Source: Nitriliruptoraceae bacterium (GTDB taxonomy: Bacteria > Actinomycetota > Nitriliruptoria > Nitriliruptorales > Nitriliruptoraceae). Taken from it: a DNA stretch of 64,000 nucleotides. Made by a program: the position numbers and the translations under genes. This document shows positions 43,360 to 51,664 of this stretch, in pieces. The number at the start of each line of letters is the position of its first letter. The first letter of the stretch is position 1. The notes below the pieces were generated by a model. That model was not told the origin of the DNA and did no database searches. It saw only the letters and a program-made list of their open reading frames with translations. Location: NCBI GenBank assembly GCA_018401275.1, contig JAGYKW010000001.1, forward strand, positions 186,001 through 250,000, written 5' to 3'.

Positions 43360-44795
43360 GGCGTCGGCTCCAGTCGGCCGACCGCGGTCACCGGCGGCTC
43401 GCGCAGCGGATCGGGCCCGAGGTCGCGCACGTGGTGGTCGAGGAACCGGGTGGTCCAGTCCATCGTCGCGCTCCGTGTCGCGTCCCCCGGCGTCTCGCCG
43501 GTCAGCCCGATCAGGCCCCCTGCAGGGGACAGCGCGCCGATGAGCGTGAAGTCGCGGTGCAGCGCCCCCTCGAATCCGACGATGCCCTCGGCGACGCCGC
43601 GCGCACGCTGCGTGCGGTGGAGCTGCTGCAGCGTCGCCTCGTTGGGTCGCTCGCGCCAGTCCTCCGTGCGCAGGGACAGCAGCGGGCGTCCCGTCCCGGT
43701 GCGCAGCACGGACGCATCGACCGGCTCGACCCACGGGTCGAAGCTGACGACGGCGGCGCAGCGGGGCTCGGTCGCACACACCGCGATCGCCGCACCGCCA
43801 CCGGTCGAGTGTCCGAGCAGCGCGACGCGCGACAGGTCGAGGAGGCCGGCGAGCTGCTCGGGAGGGCTCACCTCGAGGGAGCGCAGGATCACGCGCAGGT
43901 CGTCGGCGAACGTCGCGATGAGCGTGCGGCTGCGCTGCGCGTAGACGTCGTCGGGCACCGAGCCGAACTCGGGCAGCGCGTCCGCGTCGAACAGGTCGGC
44001 CCGTCCGTCGGGGAACGTGGTGACGAGCGCGCCGTACCGGTGGTCGGCAGCGACCACGACCCAGCCCTCGCTCGCGAGCCGTTCCGCCAGGTCCGTCTGG
44101 ATCGTGCGGAAGCCGGTCCAGCCGTGTGCGAGCAGCGCGACGGGCAGCGGGCCTCCGACCGCGTCGACGTCGGCGGTCGCGTTGCTCGCGATCTGACCGA
44201 CGTGGCCGAGCGCGAAGCGCGGCAGACCGAGCTCGGCAGCACCCAGGTCGGTGAACGCTGCCGCCTGGGGGACCAGCGGCGCCGGCGCGTACGGCGCGTC
44301 CGCAGCGGCCGGGTACCAGACCTGCACGACCAGCTCGCGCGGGTCGCCCGGCGTCGGGCCGTAGCGCTCCGGCCGGCCAGCGTCGCGCAGCACGAACGTC
44401 GTCGTCCCGACCGCGTTCGGACCCTCCAAAGCAGGCAGGATGCTCATCGGCAGCGCCCAGGACAGCACGATGGACAGTGCCGCGCCCAGCAGCGCCGTGA
44501 CCGCGATCGTGCCGGCGAGCGGCGCCCGTCGTCCGCCTGCGCGCGCGATGAGCACGAGGCCCAGCAGCGCGGCCGTCACCGCGGTCGGAGTGAGCTGCCA
44601 GCGCCAACCGGACAGCATGAGCTGGGCGGCGCTCGCGGCCGCAAGGACCGCGAGGCCACGCACGGCCGCCCGGTCACGTGGAGCGAAGCGGCCCGTGATC
44701 GGCATGCGCAGGGTCCGCCGTCGGCGCGCGGCCCGCAGGGCGGCCACCGCGACGAGCGCGGCGACCGCGGGCAGGACGATGTCCGCGAGCTGCAT
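43356..44795 (-). CDS. membrane-anchored PAF-acetylhydrolase-like alpha/beta hydrolase
   Basis: A 479-residue protein. Three to four N-terminal hydrophobic helices (about 5-125) are followed by an extracytoplasmic hydrolase of the platelet-activating-factor acetylhydrolase type: RELVVQVWYPAAADAP, then LLAHGWTGFRTIQTDLAERLASEGWVVVAADHRY, nucleophile LLGHSTGGGAA (about 325), an acid in VSFDPWVEP and a late His in ALHRDFTLIGAL. The family hydrolyses short or oxidised phospholipid esters; substrate here is unknown. It is first in a two-gene unit with the IMPase gene. Confidence 0.85.
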   Translation of the reverse strand: MQLADIVLPAVAALVAVAALRAARRRRTLRMPITGRFAPRDRAAVRGLAVLAAASAAQLMLSGWRWQLTPTAVTAALLGLVLIARAGGRRAPLAGTIAVTALLGAALSIVLSWALPMSILPALEGPNAVGTTTFVLRDAGRPERYGPTPGDPRELVVQVWYPAAADAPYAPAPLVPQAAAFTDLGAAELGLPRFALGHVGQIASNATADVDAVGGPLPVALLAHGWTGFRTIQTDLAERLASEGWVVVAADHRYGALVTTFPDGRADLFDADALPEFGSVPDDVYAQRSRTLIATFADDLRVILRSLEVSPPEQLAGLLDLSRVALLGHSTGGGAAIAVCATEPRCAAVVSFDPWVEPVDASVLRTGTGRPLLSLRTEDWRERPNEATLQQLHRTQRARGVAEGIVGFEGALHRDFTLIGALSPAGGLIGLTGETPGDATRSATMDWTTRFLDHHVRDLGPDPLREPPVTAVGRLEPTP

Positions 44796-44856
44796 CGGGG
44801 CTCCGAGGGCGACCGGGGCCGGGCGAGCACCGGCGGGACGGGGGATGTGGACTGCC

Positions 44857-44862
44857 TACGCT
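44857..44862 (+). promoter_or_regulatory. putative -10 element (TACGCT) for the ATP-grasp operon
   Basis: TACGCT 49 bases before the ATP-grasp start in the divergent gap; a second TA-rich step CTACGG follows. No clear -35. Confidence 0.3.
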
Positions 44863-44910
44863 ACGGCGCTCGCACCGAGGCGTGCGACCGAGCGGCGGAG
44901 GGGCACGCGC

Positions 44911-45849
44911 ATGCGGATCGCGCTCGTGCACGGCGTCGATGTCGGTGCGGACGCCTTCTCCGGGGACCGCGACCCGGAGGGTGCGATCGACGTCGCGCTG
45001 CACGAGGCGCTGCGAGCGCGCGGCGTGCGCTTCGAACGTCCGCTGTGGAGCGATGCGACCGTCGATTGGGCCGCGTACGACCTCGCCGTCGTGCGCACGG
45101 TGTGGGACTACACGCAGGACCGCGACGCGTTCGTCGACTGGGCCGCACGTGCCGGTGCACTCACCCGGCTCGAGAACCCGGCCGACGTGCTGCGCTGGAA
45201 CACGCACAAGAGCTACCTGCTCGAGCTCGAGGAGCGGGGCGCACCGGTCGTGCCGACCGCCTGGCTCGGACAGGGCGACCGCGTGGACCTCGCGGAGCTG
45301 TGCGCGCTGCGCGGCTGGGACGAGGTCGTGGTCAAGCCCGCGGTCGCCGCAGGATCCGACGGGCTCGTGCGGGTCGGCGGCGGGCCGGCCGCCCACCGAC
45401 GCGCCCAGGATGCGCTCGACGCGCTGCTCGCCGTGGACGACGTGCTGGTGCAGCCGTTCCGGCACCGCATCGCCGAGGGGGAACTGTCGCTCGTCGCCAT
45501 CGAGGGTCGGGTGACCCACGCCGTGCGCAAGCGGCCGGCCGAGGGTGAGTTCCGGGTCCAGGGCCGCTTCGGAGGGCGTTACGCTCCGGAAGAGCCGTCC
45601 CCCGAGGCGGTCGGGCTCGCGGAGTGGATCCTCGCGGCGCTGGGTGCACCACTGCTGTTCGCCCGCGTCGACCTCGTCACCGCCGACGACGGGACCCTCG
45701 AGCTCGGCGAGGTCGAGGCGACCGAACCGGACCTCTACCTCGAACACTCCGAGCAGGGCACCATGGCCCTCGTCGACGCCATCCTGCGTCGCGCTGCGGG
45801 GTCCGAGCACGCCGGTGTCGACACCGGACACCGAACGGAGAGCACATGA
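44911..45849 (+). CDS. ATP-grasp domain ligase, DcsG-like
   Basis: A 312-residue ATP-grasp enzyme. MRIALVHGVDVGADAFSGDRDPEG begins a pre-ATP domain, followed by VVRTVWDYTQDRDAFVDWA, WNTHKSYLLELEERGAPVVPT, VVKPAVAAGSDGLVRV (nucleotide-binding lysine) and LFARVDLVTADDGTLELGEVEATEPDLYLEHSEQG (metal and carboxylate binding). The W(N)THK.YL.EL and VWDY motifs resemble the DcsG-type ligases of cycloserine pathways and relatives; no other cycloserine gene is present, so the substrate is unknown. Its stop overlaps the next start as ATGA. Confidence 0.82.
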   Translation: MRIALVHGVDVGADAFSGDRDPEGAIDVALHEALRARGVRFERPLWSDATVDWAAYDLAVVRTVWDYTQDRDAFVDWAARAGALTRLENPADVLRWNTHKSYLLELEERGAPVVPTAWLGQGDRVDLAELCALRGWDEVVVKPAVAAGSDGLVRVGGGPAAHRRAQDALDALLAVDDVLVQPFRHRIAEGELSLVAIEGRVTHAVRKRPAEGEFRVQGRFGGRYAPEEPSPEAVGLAEWILAALGAPLLFARVDLVTADDGTLELGEVEATEPDLYLEHSEQGTMALVDAILRRAAGSEHAGVDTGHRTEST

Positions 45850-46757
45850 GCCGTATCGCGATCACCGGAGCGACCGGGCTGATCGGCCGCGCCCTGCAGG
45901 ACTCGCTCGTGGCCGACGGGCATCGCATCGTCCGCGTCGTGCGCGACCCGCGGGGCGCTGCCCCCGGCGACGTCGTCTGGGACCCGGAGGGCGGGACGAT
46001 CGATGCGGCCGGACTCGAGGGGGTCGACGCTGTCGTGCATCTCGCGGGGGAACCGATCGGCGCGTCGCGCTGGACGGAGGCGACGCGCCGTCGCATCCAC
46101 GACTCGCGCCAGCGTGGCACCGACCTGCTCGCCCGGACCCTCGCAGGGCTCGAGCAGCGGCCCACCGTGTTCGTGTCCTCGTCGGCCGTGGGGATCTACG
46201 GCGACCGCGGCAGCGAGGCGCTGACCGAGGAGTCGAGCCACGGCGACGACTTCCTCGCCGAGGTGTGCATCGCCTGGGAGCAGGCCGCCGACCCGGCGCG
46301 TGAGGCCGGGATCCGGGTCGTGCATCCGCGGACCGGCGTCGTGATCGCGAAGGACGGACCGCTCATCGACAAGGTCGAGCTCCCGTTCCGACTCGGTGTG
46401 GGCGGGAAGGTCGGGACAGGACGCCAGTACGTCCCGTGGATCTCCCTCCACGATGAGGTCGCGGCGCTGCGGTTCCTCATCGACCGTCCGATCGAGGGCG
46501 CGGTGAACCTGACGGGCCCGAACCCGGCGACGAACCTCGAGCTCACCAAGGCGCTCGGGACGGTCCTGCGTCGTCCGACGCTGATGCCGATCCCGGCGTT
46601 CGCCATCCGTCTGCTCTACGGCGAGATGGGGGAGACGCTCGCGACGGTCAGCCAGCGGGTCCTCCCGACCCGTCTGCTCGACGCGGGCTTCGCGTTCCGT
46701 CACTCGACCATCCTCGCCGCGCTCTCGGCCGCGTTCGGCCGCAGCGTGAGCATCTGA
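45846..46757 (+). CDS. TIGR01777-type NAD-dependent epimerase/SDR
   Basis: A 303-residue extended SDR with the TIGR01777 pattern: MSRIAITGATGLIGRALQDSLVADGH (NAD motif GxxGxxG), VDAVVHLAGEPIGASRWTEATRRRIHDSRQRGT, VFVSSSAVGIYGDRGSEALTEES (catalytic Ser and Tyr region), VVHPRTGVVI and a DUF1731 C-terminus (LMPIPAFAIRLLYGEMGETLATVSQRVLPTRLLDAGFAFRH). Family function is not settled. ATG overlaps the ATP-grasp stop. Confidence 0.92.
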   Translation: MSRIAITGATGLIGRALQDSLVADGHRIVRVVRDPRGAAPGDVVWDPEGGTIDAAGLEGVDAVVHLAGEPIGASRWTEATRRRIHDSRQRGTDLLARTLAGLEQRPTVFVSSSAVGIYGDRGSEALTEESSHGDDFLAEVCIAWEQAADPAREAGIRVVHPRTGVVIAKDGPLIDKVELPFRLGVGGKVGTGRQYVPWISLHDEVAALRFLIDRPIEGAVNLTGPNPATNLELTKALGTVLRRPTLMPIPAFAIRLLYGEMGETLATVSQRVLPTRLLDAGFAFRHSTILAALSAAFGRSVSI

Positions 46758-46763
46758 GTCGCG

Positions 46764-48098
46764 ATGTCGAGCGCGACCGCACGCACGACGGCCGACGTCG
46801 TGGTGGTCGGTGCCGGACTCGCAGGGCTGCTGTGCGCGCTGCGGCTGCAGGAGGCCGGTCGCGACGTGCTGGTCCTCGAGGCGTCCGACGGTGTCGGCGG
46901 CCGCGTCCGGACCGACGAGGTCGACGGCTTCCTGCTCGACCGTGGCTTCCAGGTACTGCTCACTGCCTACCCGGCGGTGCAGCGCTGGATGGACGTGCAC
47001 GACCTGGACCTGCGTGCGTTCGCGCCCGGCGTCGTCGTGCACCGGGCGGGGCGGGTCGTTCGTCTGGCCGACCCGTTCCGGGCGCCGTTCGCCGCCGCCC
47101 GCTCGCTGCTCGGGCCGACCGTCACGCTGCGCGACGCGCTGCGTCTGCTGTGGTGGCGTCGGGCCATCCTCGCGCGGTCGGGCCGTCGGGTCGCTGCGCG
47201 GCCCCAGGTCACCACGGCCGAGCGGCTGGCCGAGGTCGGCTTCTCCGCCGGTCTGGTCGACGGGTTCTTCCGGCCGTTCCTCGCCGGCACCTTCTTCGAC
47301 CCTGAGCTGACGACCTCGTCGCGTGTCACCGAGCTCGTCTTCCGCTGCTTCTTCCGCGGCGACGTGGCCGTGCCCGCCCGCGGGATGGGGCAGCTCGGTG
47401 CGCAGCTCGCCGCTCGGCTCACGCCGGGCACCGTGCGGCTCTCGACCGCGGTCGTCGGCCTGCGCAGCCGCGCCGACGACGAGGGTGGCATCGACATCGA
47501 GCTCGACGAGGGGATCGTCGCGGCCCGCTGCGTCGTCGTCGCGGTCGACGCACCGGCGCTGCAGCACCTCACGCTGGACGCACGACCGCTCGCGACCGAC
47601 GGCATCGGTGCGCAGCCTGCGCCCGGCCGCGGGACCGCTGCGATCCACTTCGAGGCGCCGCGCTCGCCGGCGCCCGGGCGTCGTGACCTGCACCTCGGGA
47701 CGCCGGGCGAGGGCCCGATCGCGACGCTCGCCGTCATGTCGGACATCGCGCCCGAGTACGCCCCGCCGGGCCGGCACCTGGTCACCGTGTCCACCGTCGG
47801 GGTCCCTGACGTGGACGACGGGACGCTCGTCGCGACGGTGCGGGAGCAGGCGCGCGGCTGGTTCGGCGACGAGGTCGACGGGTGGCGCACGCTCGCGGTC
47901 CAGCGCATCCCGTACGCGCAGCCCCGGCAGGACCCTGCCGACCTGCCCGAGCTCGCACGTGCGGTCGCGCGCACGCCGGGCGTCTGGGTGTGCGGGGACC
48001 ACCGCGACACCGGATCGATCCAGGGCGCGCTGGTGAGCGGGCGTCGCACCGCCGACGCCGTGCTCGCGAGCACGTTGCCGGTCAGCGTCGCTGGCTGA
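46764..48098 (+). CDS. FAD-dependent amine oxidase/desaturase family protein
   Basis: A 444-residue flavoprotein of the amine-oxidase/phytoene-desaturase-like group. It shows the FAD motif VVVVGAGLAGLLCALRLQEAGRDVLVLEASDGVGGRVRT, LDRGFQVLLTAYPAVQRWM, a mid-region FFRPFLAGTFFDPELTTSSRVTELVFRCFFRGDVAVPARGMGQL, and the C-terminal FAD segment VWVCGDHRDTGSIQGALVSGRRTADAVL. It follows the SDR gene by 6 bases, so ATP-grasp, SDR and this gene form one operon. Substrate unknown. Confidence 0.87.
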   Translation: MSSATARTTADVVVVGAGLAGLLCALRLQEAGRDVLVLEASDGVGGRVRTDEVDGFLLDRGFQVLLTAYPAVQRWMDVHDLDLRAFAPGVVVHRAGRVVRLADPFRAPFAAARSLLGPTVTLRDALRLLWWRRAILARSGRRVAARPQVTTAERLAEVGFSAGLVDGFFRPFLAGTFFDPELTTSSRVTELVFRCFFRGDVAVPARGMGQLGAQLAARLTPGTVRLSTAVVGLRSRADDEGGIDIELDEGIVAARCVVVAVDAPALQHLTLDARPLATDGIGAQPAPGRGTAAIHFEAPRSPAPGRRDLHLGTPGEGPIATLAVMSDIAPEYAPPGRHLVTVSTVGVPDVDDGTLVATVREQARGWFGDEVDGWRTLAVQRIPYAQPRQDPADLPELARAVARTPGVWVCGDHRDTGSIQGALVSGRRTADAVLASTLPVSVAG

Positions 48099-48107
48099 AC
48101 GTCGAGC

Positions 48108-49198
48108 TCAGTGCTGCACGCCAGTGCCACCGCTGGCCTCTGCGGCACGGTGCAGCCGGTCCATGACGGCCCGACCGATGCCCGTCCGCGGGACCGTCTC
48201 GAACACGAGCGCAGCGAGCCCCGACTGCTCGGCACGGCGCAGCACGGCGAACAGTTCGACCGCGAGCGCAGCGGCGTCGGGCACCGCAGCGAGCACGACG
48301 ACGCCGTGCGGTGCGCTGGCCGGCGGTGCCGCACCGACGACGACGAGCCCGACCTGCGACCTGCCACCGGCCGCGGCCATCGTCGAGGCCAGTGTCGAGG
48401 CCAGTGTCGCGGCCAGCGTCGCGCCGGCGCCGGGGTCGGCGAGATGCACGGGCAGCTCGGGCGCATAGTGACGGTGGCGGGTCCCGGGGAGTGGGCGGAG
48501 TCGTCCTCGCCTGCATCGGCCGAGCTGAGAGCGCCAGGCTGCGCGTCTCGACCGGCGCTCATCGCCGCGGCGTCGGGACCGAGCGCGGCCAGGATGTCCT
48601 CGCGGGTGACGGCACCCTCGCGCAGCAGGGTCCACGTCGACCCCCGCGCGTCGACGACGGTCGACTCCAGACCCACGCGGGTCGGGCCGGCGTCGACGAC
48701 CGCAGCGATGCGCCCGTCGAGGTCGGCCAGCACATGCTCCGCACGGGTGGGTGAGGGGCGCGAGGACCGGTTCGCGCTCGGTGCTGCCAGCGCCGTCCCG
48801 CACCGGCGCAGGACCTCGAGGGCGATCGGATGGTCGGGGACGCGCACGGCGACCGTGTCGAGTCCGCCCGTCACCGCACGGGGCAGGTCGTCGCGTGCGG
48901 CGAGCACGACCGTGAGCGGGCCAGGAGCGAAGTGCTCGAGCAGTCGCCGTGCGAGCGGCGTGATCTCGCGCGCCACCTGCGTGATGTCCGCGACCGTCGC
49001 GACGTGGACGATCAGCGGGTTGTCCGACGGGCGACCCTTGGCGGTGAACAGTCGAGCGACGGCCGCAGCGTCGTCGGCGCGCACGGCGAGCCCGTAGACG
49101 GTCTCGGTCGGGATCGCGACCAGGCCACCGTCACGCAGCAGGGTCGCGGCGCGCTCGAGGTCGGACGGCGAGGTGGTCAGGCGCTCGGTCGTCGTCAC
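48108..49198 (-). pseudogene. sua5: L-threonylcarbamoyladenylate synthase (Sua5) with a 1-base frameshift
   Basis: Makes threonylcarbamoyl-AMP for the essential t6A tRNA modification. The N-terminal YrdC domain is complete (LVAIPTETVYGLAVRA, then FTAKGRPSDNPLIVHV and APSANRSSRPSPT, about 1-215). The frame then breaks near 48483-48489: the coding strand reads ...SAHSPG in one frame, while the expected continuation TRHRHYAPELPVHL is in another, so one G of a CCCCGGG run seems missing. Restoring one base gives 363 residues, the normal Sua5 length with its C-terminal domain. As written, the first frame runs on for another 1.5 kb across the neighbouring gene. The YrdC part alone could still be active, as in E. 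coli TsaC. GTG start overlaps the UDG stop. Confidence 0.88.
48382..48417. repeat. 12-bp tandem repeat inside the sua5 C-terminal region
   Basis: GTCGAGGCCAGT twice perfectly, then GTCGCGGCCAGC, encoding a repeated Ala-Ser/Thr-Leu run (AATLASTLAST) in the Sua5 C-terminal region, just past its KHYAP-like motif. Confidence 0.8.
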
Positions 49199-49941
49199 GG
49201 GCGCGGGTCCGTCGGCGCGAGGCCGGCCGCGACCATCGCGTCACGCACGACGTCGTCGAGCATCGCTGGGGTCAGCCGGCCGGTGAACGTGTTCTGCTGG
49301 CTGACGTGGTAGCTGCCGATCAGCGGGCGACCGTCGGCCAGCGTCGCGCGCGCACCGTGACCGAAGCGGGGCCGCGCGCTGCCCGGAGCGATGTCGACAC
49401 CGACGTGCCGCACGACCGCGTCCCATCCGAACGCTCCGAGCGCGAGCACGGCGCGCCACGGCAGCAGCGCGAGCTCGCGGGTCAGGTACGGCGCGCACGC
49501 GTCGCGCTCCTCGGTCGTCGGACGGTTCGCGGGCGGCGCGCAGCGCACCGCGTTCGTGATCCATGCGCCGTGCAGCGTCAGGCCGTCGTCGCGCGCCGTC
49601 GAGGTCGGCCGGTCGGCGAGGCCGCAGCGGTGCAGCGACGCGTAGAGCACCTCGCCCGAGCGGTCGCCCGTGAACATGCGCCCGGTGCGGTTCGCGCCGT
49701 GCGCGCCCGGAGCGAGCCCCACGATCAGCAGCGCGGCCCCAGGGTCACCGAAGCCGGGTACCGGACGGCCCCAGTACTCCTCGTCCGCATAGGCACGGCG
49801 CTTCTCGCTGGCCACCTGCTCGCGCCATGCGACGAGCCGAGGGCAGCGACGGCAGGCGACGATGTCCGACGCGAGCCGCTCGAGCCCCGGGAGGGAGCCC
49901 GGTGCAGCGTCCGGGGTGGAGGTCGGTCTCGTCGCGTCCAT
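49195..49941 (-). CDS. family 5 uracil-DNA glycosylase (UdgB-like)
   Basis: Removes uracil (and in this family also hypoxanthine) from DNA. The 248-residue protein carries the Fe-S cluster cysteines starting ACRRCPRLVAWRE, motif A LIVGLAPGAHGANRTGRMFTGDRSGEVLY (about 75-103) with the family-5 GLAPGxxGANRTGR core, AWITNAVRCAPPANRPTTEERDAC, and the C-terminal motif SYHVSQQNTFTG (about 212). Motif A lacks the catalytic Asp/Asn of families 1-4, which is normal for family 5. ATG at 49941 is used; the frame is open upstream without similarity. Its stop overlaps the sua5 start as GTGA, so repair and tRNA-modification genes are coupled here. Confidence 0.92.
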   Translation of the reverse strand: MDATRPTSTPDAAPGSLPGLERLASDIVACRRCPRLVAWREQVASEKRRAYADEEYWGRPVPGFGDPGAALLIVGLAPGAHGANRTGRMFTGDRSGEVLYASLHRCGLADRPTSTARDDGLTLHGAWITNAVRCAPPANRPTTEERDACAPYLTRELALLPWRAVLALGAFGWDAVVRHVGVDIAPGSARPRFGHGARATLADGRPLIGSYHVSQQNTFTGRLTPAMLDDVVRDAMVAAGLAPTDPRP

Positions 49942-49953
49942 CGCGCAGGAGCG

Positions 49954-49959
49954 TAGGCT
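49954..49959 (+). promoter_or_regulatory. putative -10 element (TAGGCT) for the DUF1295-mec operon
   Basis: TAGGCT 22 bases before the DUF1295 gene start in the short divergent gap. Confidence 0.3.
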
Positions 49960-49981
49960 CGTGGCCCTCGGAGGGATGCGC

Positions 49982-50767
49982 ATGACGCTCTGGCAGGTGT
50001 GGCTCGCAGGACTGGGCACGGCGACGCTCATGATGGTGCTCGTGTGGGTCGGGAGCGTGCGAACGCAGGATGCGAGCCTCGTCGATCGCGTCTGGGGACT
50101 CGCGTTCGTCGTGCTCGCATGGACCTACGCGGCCGCCGCCGGACTGTGGAGCCCGCGTGCTCTGCTGGTGCTCGTGCTCGTCACGGTGTGGGGTCTGCGC
50201 CTGTCGCTGTTCATCACCTGGCGCAACTGGGGTCACGGGGAGGACGCGCGCTACGCCGCGATGCGTGCGCGTCGTCCCGAGACGTTCACGCGCCGCAGCC
50301 TCGTCACCGTCTTCGTGCTCCAGGCGCTGCTCGCATGGCTCGTCTCCGTCCCGCTGCTCGCTGCGACGGCGATCGATGGCGGTCCGCTCGCGCTCCTCGA
50401 CGGCGTCGCGGTCCTGCTGTGGGCGATCGGGTTCGTCTTCGAGGCCGGCGGCGACGCGCAGCTCGCCCGCTTCCTCGCCGACCCCGCGAACCGCGGTCGA
50501 GTCATGGACCGCGGGCTGTGGCGCTACACGCGGCATCCGAACTACTTCGGCGACACCGTCGTGTGGTGGTCGTTCCTGGTGCTCGCGCTGGCCGTCGGCG
50601 CGTGGTGGGGCGCGTTCGGCACGGTGCTCATGAGCGTGCTCATCGTGAAGGTCTCGGGTGTCGCACTCACCGATCGCCGCATGGGTCGCTCGGGTTCGAC
50701 GCGTGAGGGGTACGACGAGTACGTGCGGCGCACGAACGCGTTCATCCCCGGGCCCCGTCGACCGTGA
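49982..50767 (+). CDS. DUF1295 (steroid 5-alpha-reductase-like) membrane protein
   Basis: A 261-residue integral membrane protein with about seven hydrophobic helices and the DUF1295 C-terminal signature GRVMDRGLWRYTRHPNYFGDTVVWWSFLVLAL and SGVALTDRRM, plus DASLVDRVWGLAFVVLAW near the N-terminus. The family is related to steroid reductases and isoprenylcysteine methyltransferases; substrate unknown. ATG at 49982 is preferred to ATG 49976 because GGAGGG ends at 49974. The stop overlaps mec as GTGA. Confidence 0.88.
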   Translation: MTLWQVWLAGLGTATLMMVLVWVGSVRTQDASLVDRVWGLAFVVLAWTYAAAAGLWSPRALLVLVLVTVWGLRLSLFITWRNWGHGEDARYAAMRARRPETFTRRSLVTVFVLQALLAWLVSVPLLAATAIDGGPLALLDGVAVLLWAIGFVFEAGGDAQLARFLADPANRGRVMDRGLWRYTRHPNYFGDTVVWWSFLVLALAVGAWWGAFGTVLMSVLIVKVSGVALTDRRMGRSGSTREGYDEYVRRTNAFIPGPRRP

Positions 50768-51204
50768 GCGCGACCGACGAGGCGGTGGTCGCCGCCGAGC
50801 TCGACGTGCTCCGGCTCGAGCGGGCCGTGTTCGACGAGCTGGTCGCGCACGCCCGCTCCGACTTCCCCTACGAGGTCTGTGGCCTGATCGGGCTGCATCC
50901 CGACGGGCGCGCGGAGGTCATCCCTGTCGCGAACGCCGAGCGGTCGATGCGCTACTACGTGATGGACTCGCGCGAACTGCTCCGGGCGATGCGTCGCATC
51001 GAGGACGAGGGGCTCGGGCTCGTCATCTACCACTCGCACACGCACACGCAGGCGTATCCCTCGGCGACCGACGTGCGCCACGCCGCCTATCCCGATGCGC
51101 TGTACGCGATCGTGACCCTGCAGGACCGTGACGTGCCCGATGTGCGGGCGTTCACCATCCGGTCCGGGATCGTGGCAGAGACCCCGGTCGTCATCGGCGA
51201 CTGA
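50764..51204 (+). CDS. mec: JAMM metalloprotease Mec (CysO-cysteine peptidase)
   Basis: Zinc peptidase that, in the M. tuberculosis mec-cysO-cysM pathway, cleaves cysteine from CysO-cysteine. The 146 residues show the JAMM site: Glu in PYEVCGLIGL (about 37) and HSHTHTQAYPSATD (about 89-102; HxH, Ser and Asp). It heads a mec-cysO-cysM cassette and is coupled to the DUF1295 gene by a GTGA overlap. Because CysO here carries two residues after its GG, this protease may also mature the carrier. Confidence 0.92.
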   Translation: MSATDEAVVAAELDVLRLERAVFDELVAHARSDFPYEVCGLIGLHPDGRAEVIPVANAERSMRYYVMDSRELLRAMRRIEDEGLGLVIYHSHTHTQAYPSATDVRHAAYPDALYAIVTLQDRDVPDVRAFTIRSGIVAETPVVIGD

Positions 51205-51274
51205 GGCAGCGCTCGGCGCGAGCCACGGTTCGCACCGTTCGCACAGTGGCCCCCGGGGACGCAGGGGGCCTCGC

Positions 51275-51280
51275 TACCCT
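51275..51280 (+). promoter_or_regulatory. putative -10 element (TACCCT) upstream of cysO
   Basis: TACCCT 76 bases before cysO, just before the 15-bp repeats, suggesting cysO-cysM can be transcribed separately from mec. Confidence 0.35.
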
Positions 51281-51300
51281 CCGCCGAGCATCGCCCCAAC

Positions 51301-51345
51301 GCTGCACCGGCACCCGCTGCGCCAGCACCCGCTGCACCGGCATCG
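51301..51345. repeat. three 15-bp tandem repeats before cysO
   Basis: GCTGCACCGGCACCC, GCTGCGCCAGCACCC, GCTGCACCGGCATCG, ending 10 bases before the cysO ATG and running into its ribosome site GAGAGGTCC. Either leader slippage or a regulatory array. Confidence 0.8.
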
Positions 51346-51355
51346 AGAGGTCCGC

Positions 51356-51631
51356 ATGGCCGTCGTCCGCATCCCCACCGTCCTGCGTCCGCACACCGGC
51401 GGTGAGGCGCGCGTGGAGGTCGCCGGCACGACCATCGGCGAGATCCTCACGGCGCTCGTCGCCGACAACCCGGCGCTCGAGGAGCGCCTGCTCGAGGACG
51501 GCCGGGTCCGCGGATACGTGAACGTCTTCGTCGATGACGAGGACATCCGTTACCTCGACGGCGAGTCGACCGTCGTGCCCGCGGGCGTCGAGGTCTCCAT
51601 CATGCCGGCTGTCGCTGGCGGCGCCCGCTGA
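51356..51631 (+). CDS. cysO: sulfur-carrier protein CysO (ThiS/MoaD family) with masked GG terminus
   Basis: A 91-residue ubiquitin-fold carrier that, as a C-terminal thiocarboxylate, supplies sulfur to CysM. It starts MAVVRIPTVLRPHTGGEARVEV and shows IGEILTALVADNPALEERLLEDGRVRGYVNVFVDDEDIRYLDG and VPAGVEVSIMPAVAGG, the CysO-type ending. Two residues, Ala-Arg, follow the GG, so the functional terminus would need trimming before adenylation and thiocarboxylation; the JAMM protease encoded just upstream is the obvious candidate. ATG at 51356 follows GAGAGGTCC. Confidence 0.92.
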   Translation: MAVVRIPTVLRPHTGGEARVEVAGTTIGEILTALVADNPALEERLLEDGRVRGYVNVFVDDEDIRYLDGESTVVPAGVEVSIMPAVAGGAR

Positions 51632-51664
51632 GACGCGCTTCCGACGACGACGGGCAGGTGCGCC

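Noticed and set aside
45735-48002. A 755-codon minus-strand open frame opposite the ATP-grasp, SDR and FAD genes
   Set aside because: Shadow frame spanning three clear plus-strand genes; no recognisable motif.
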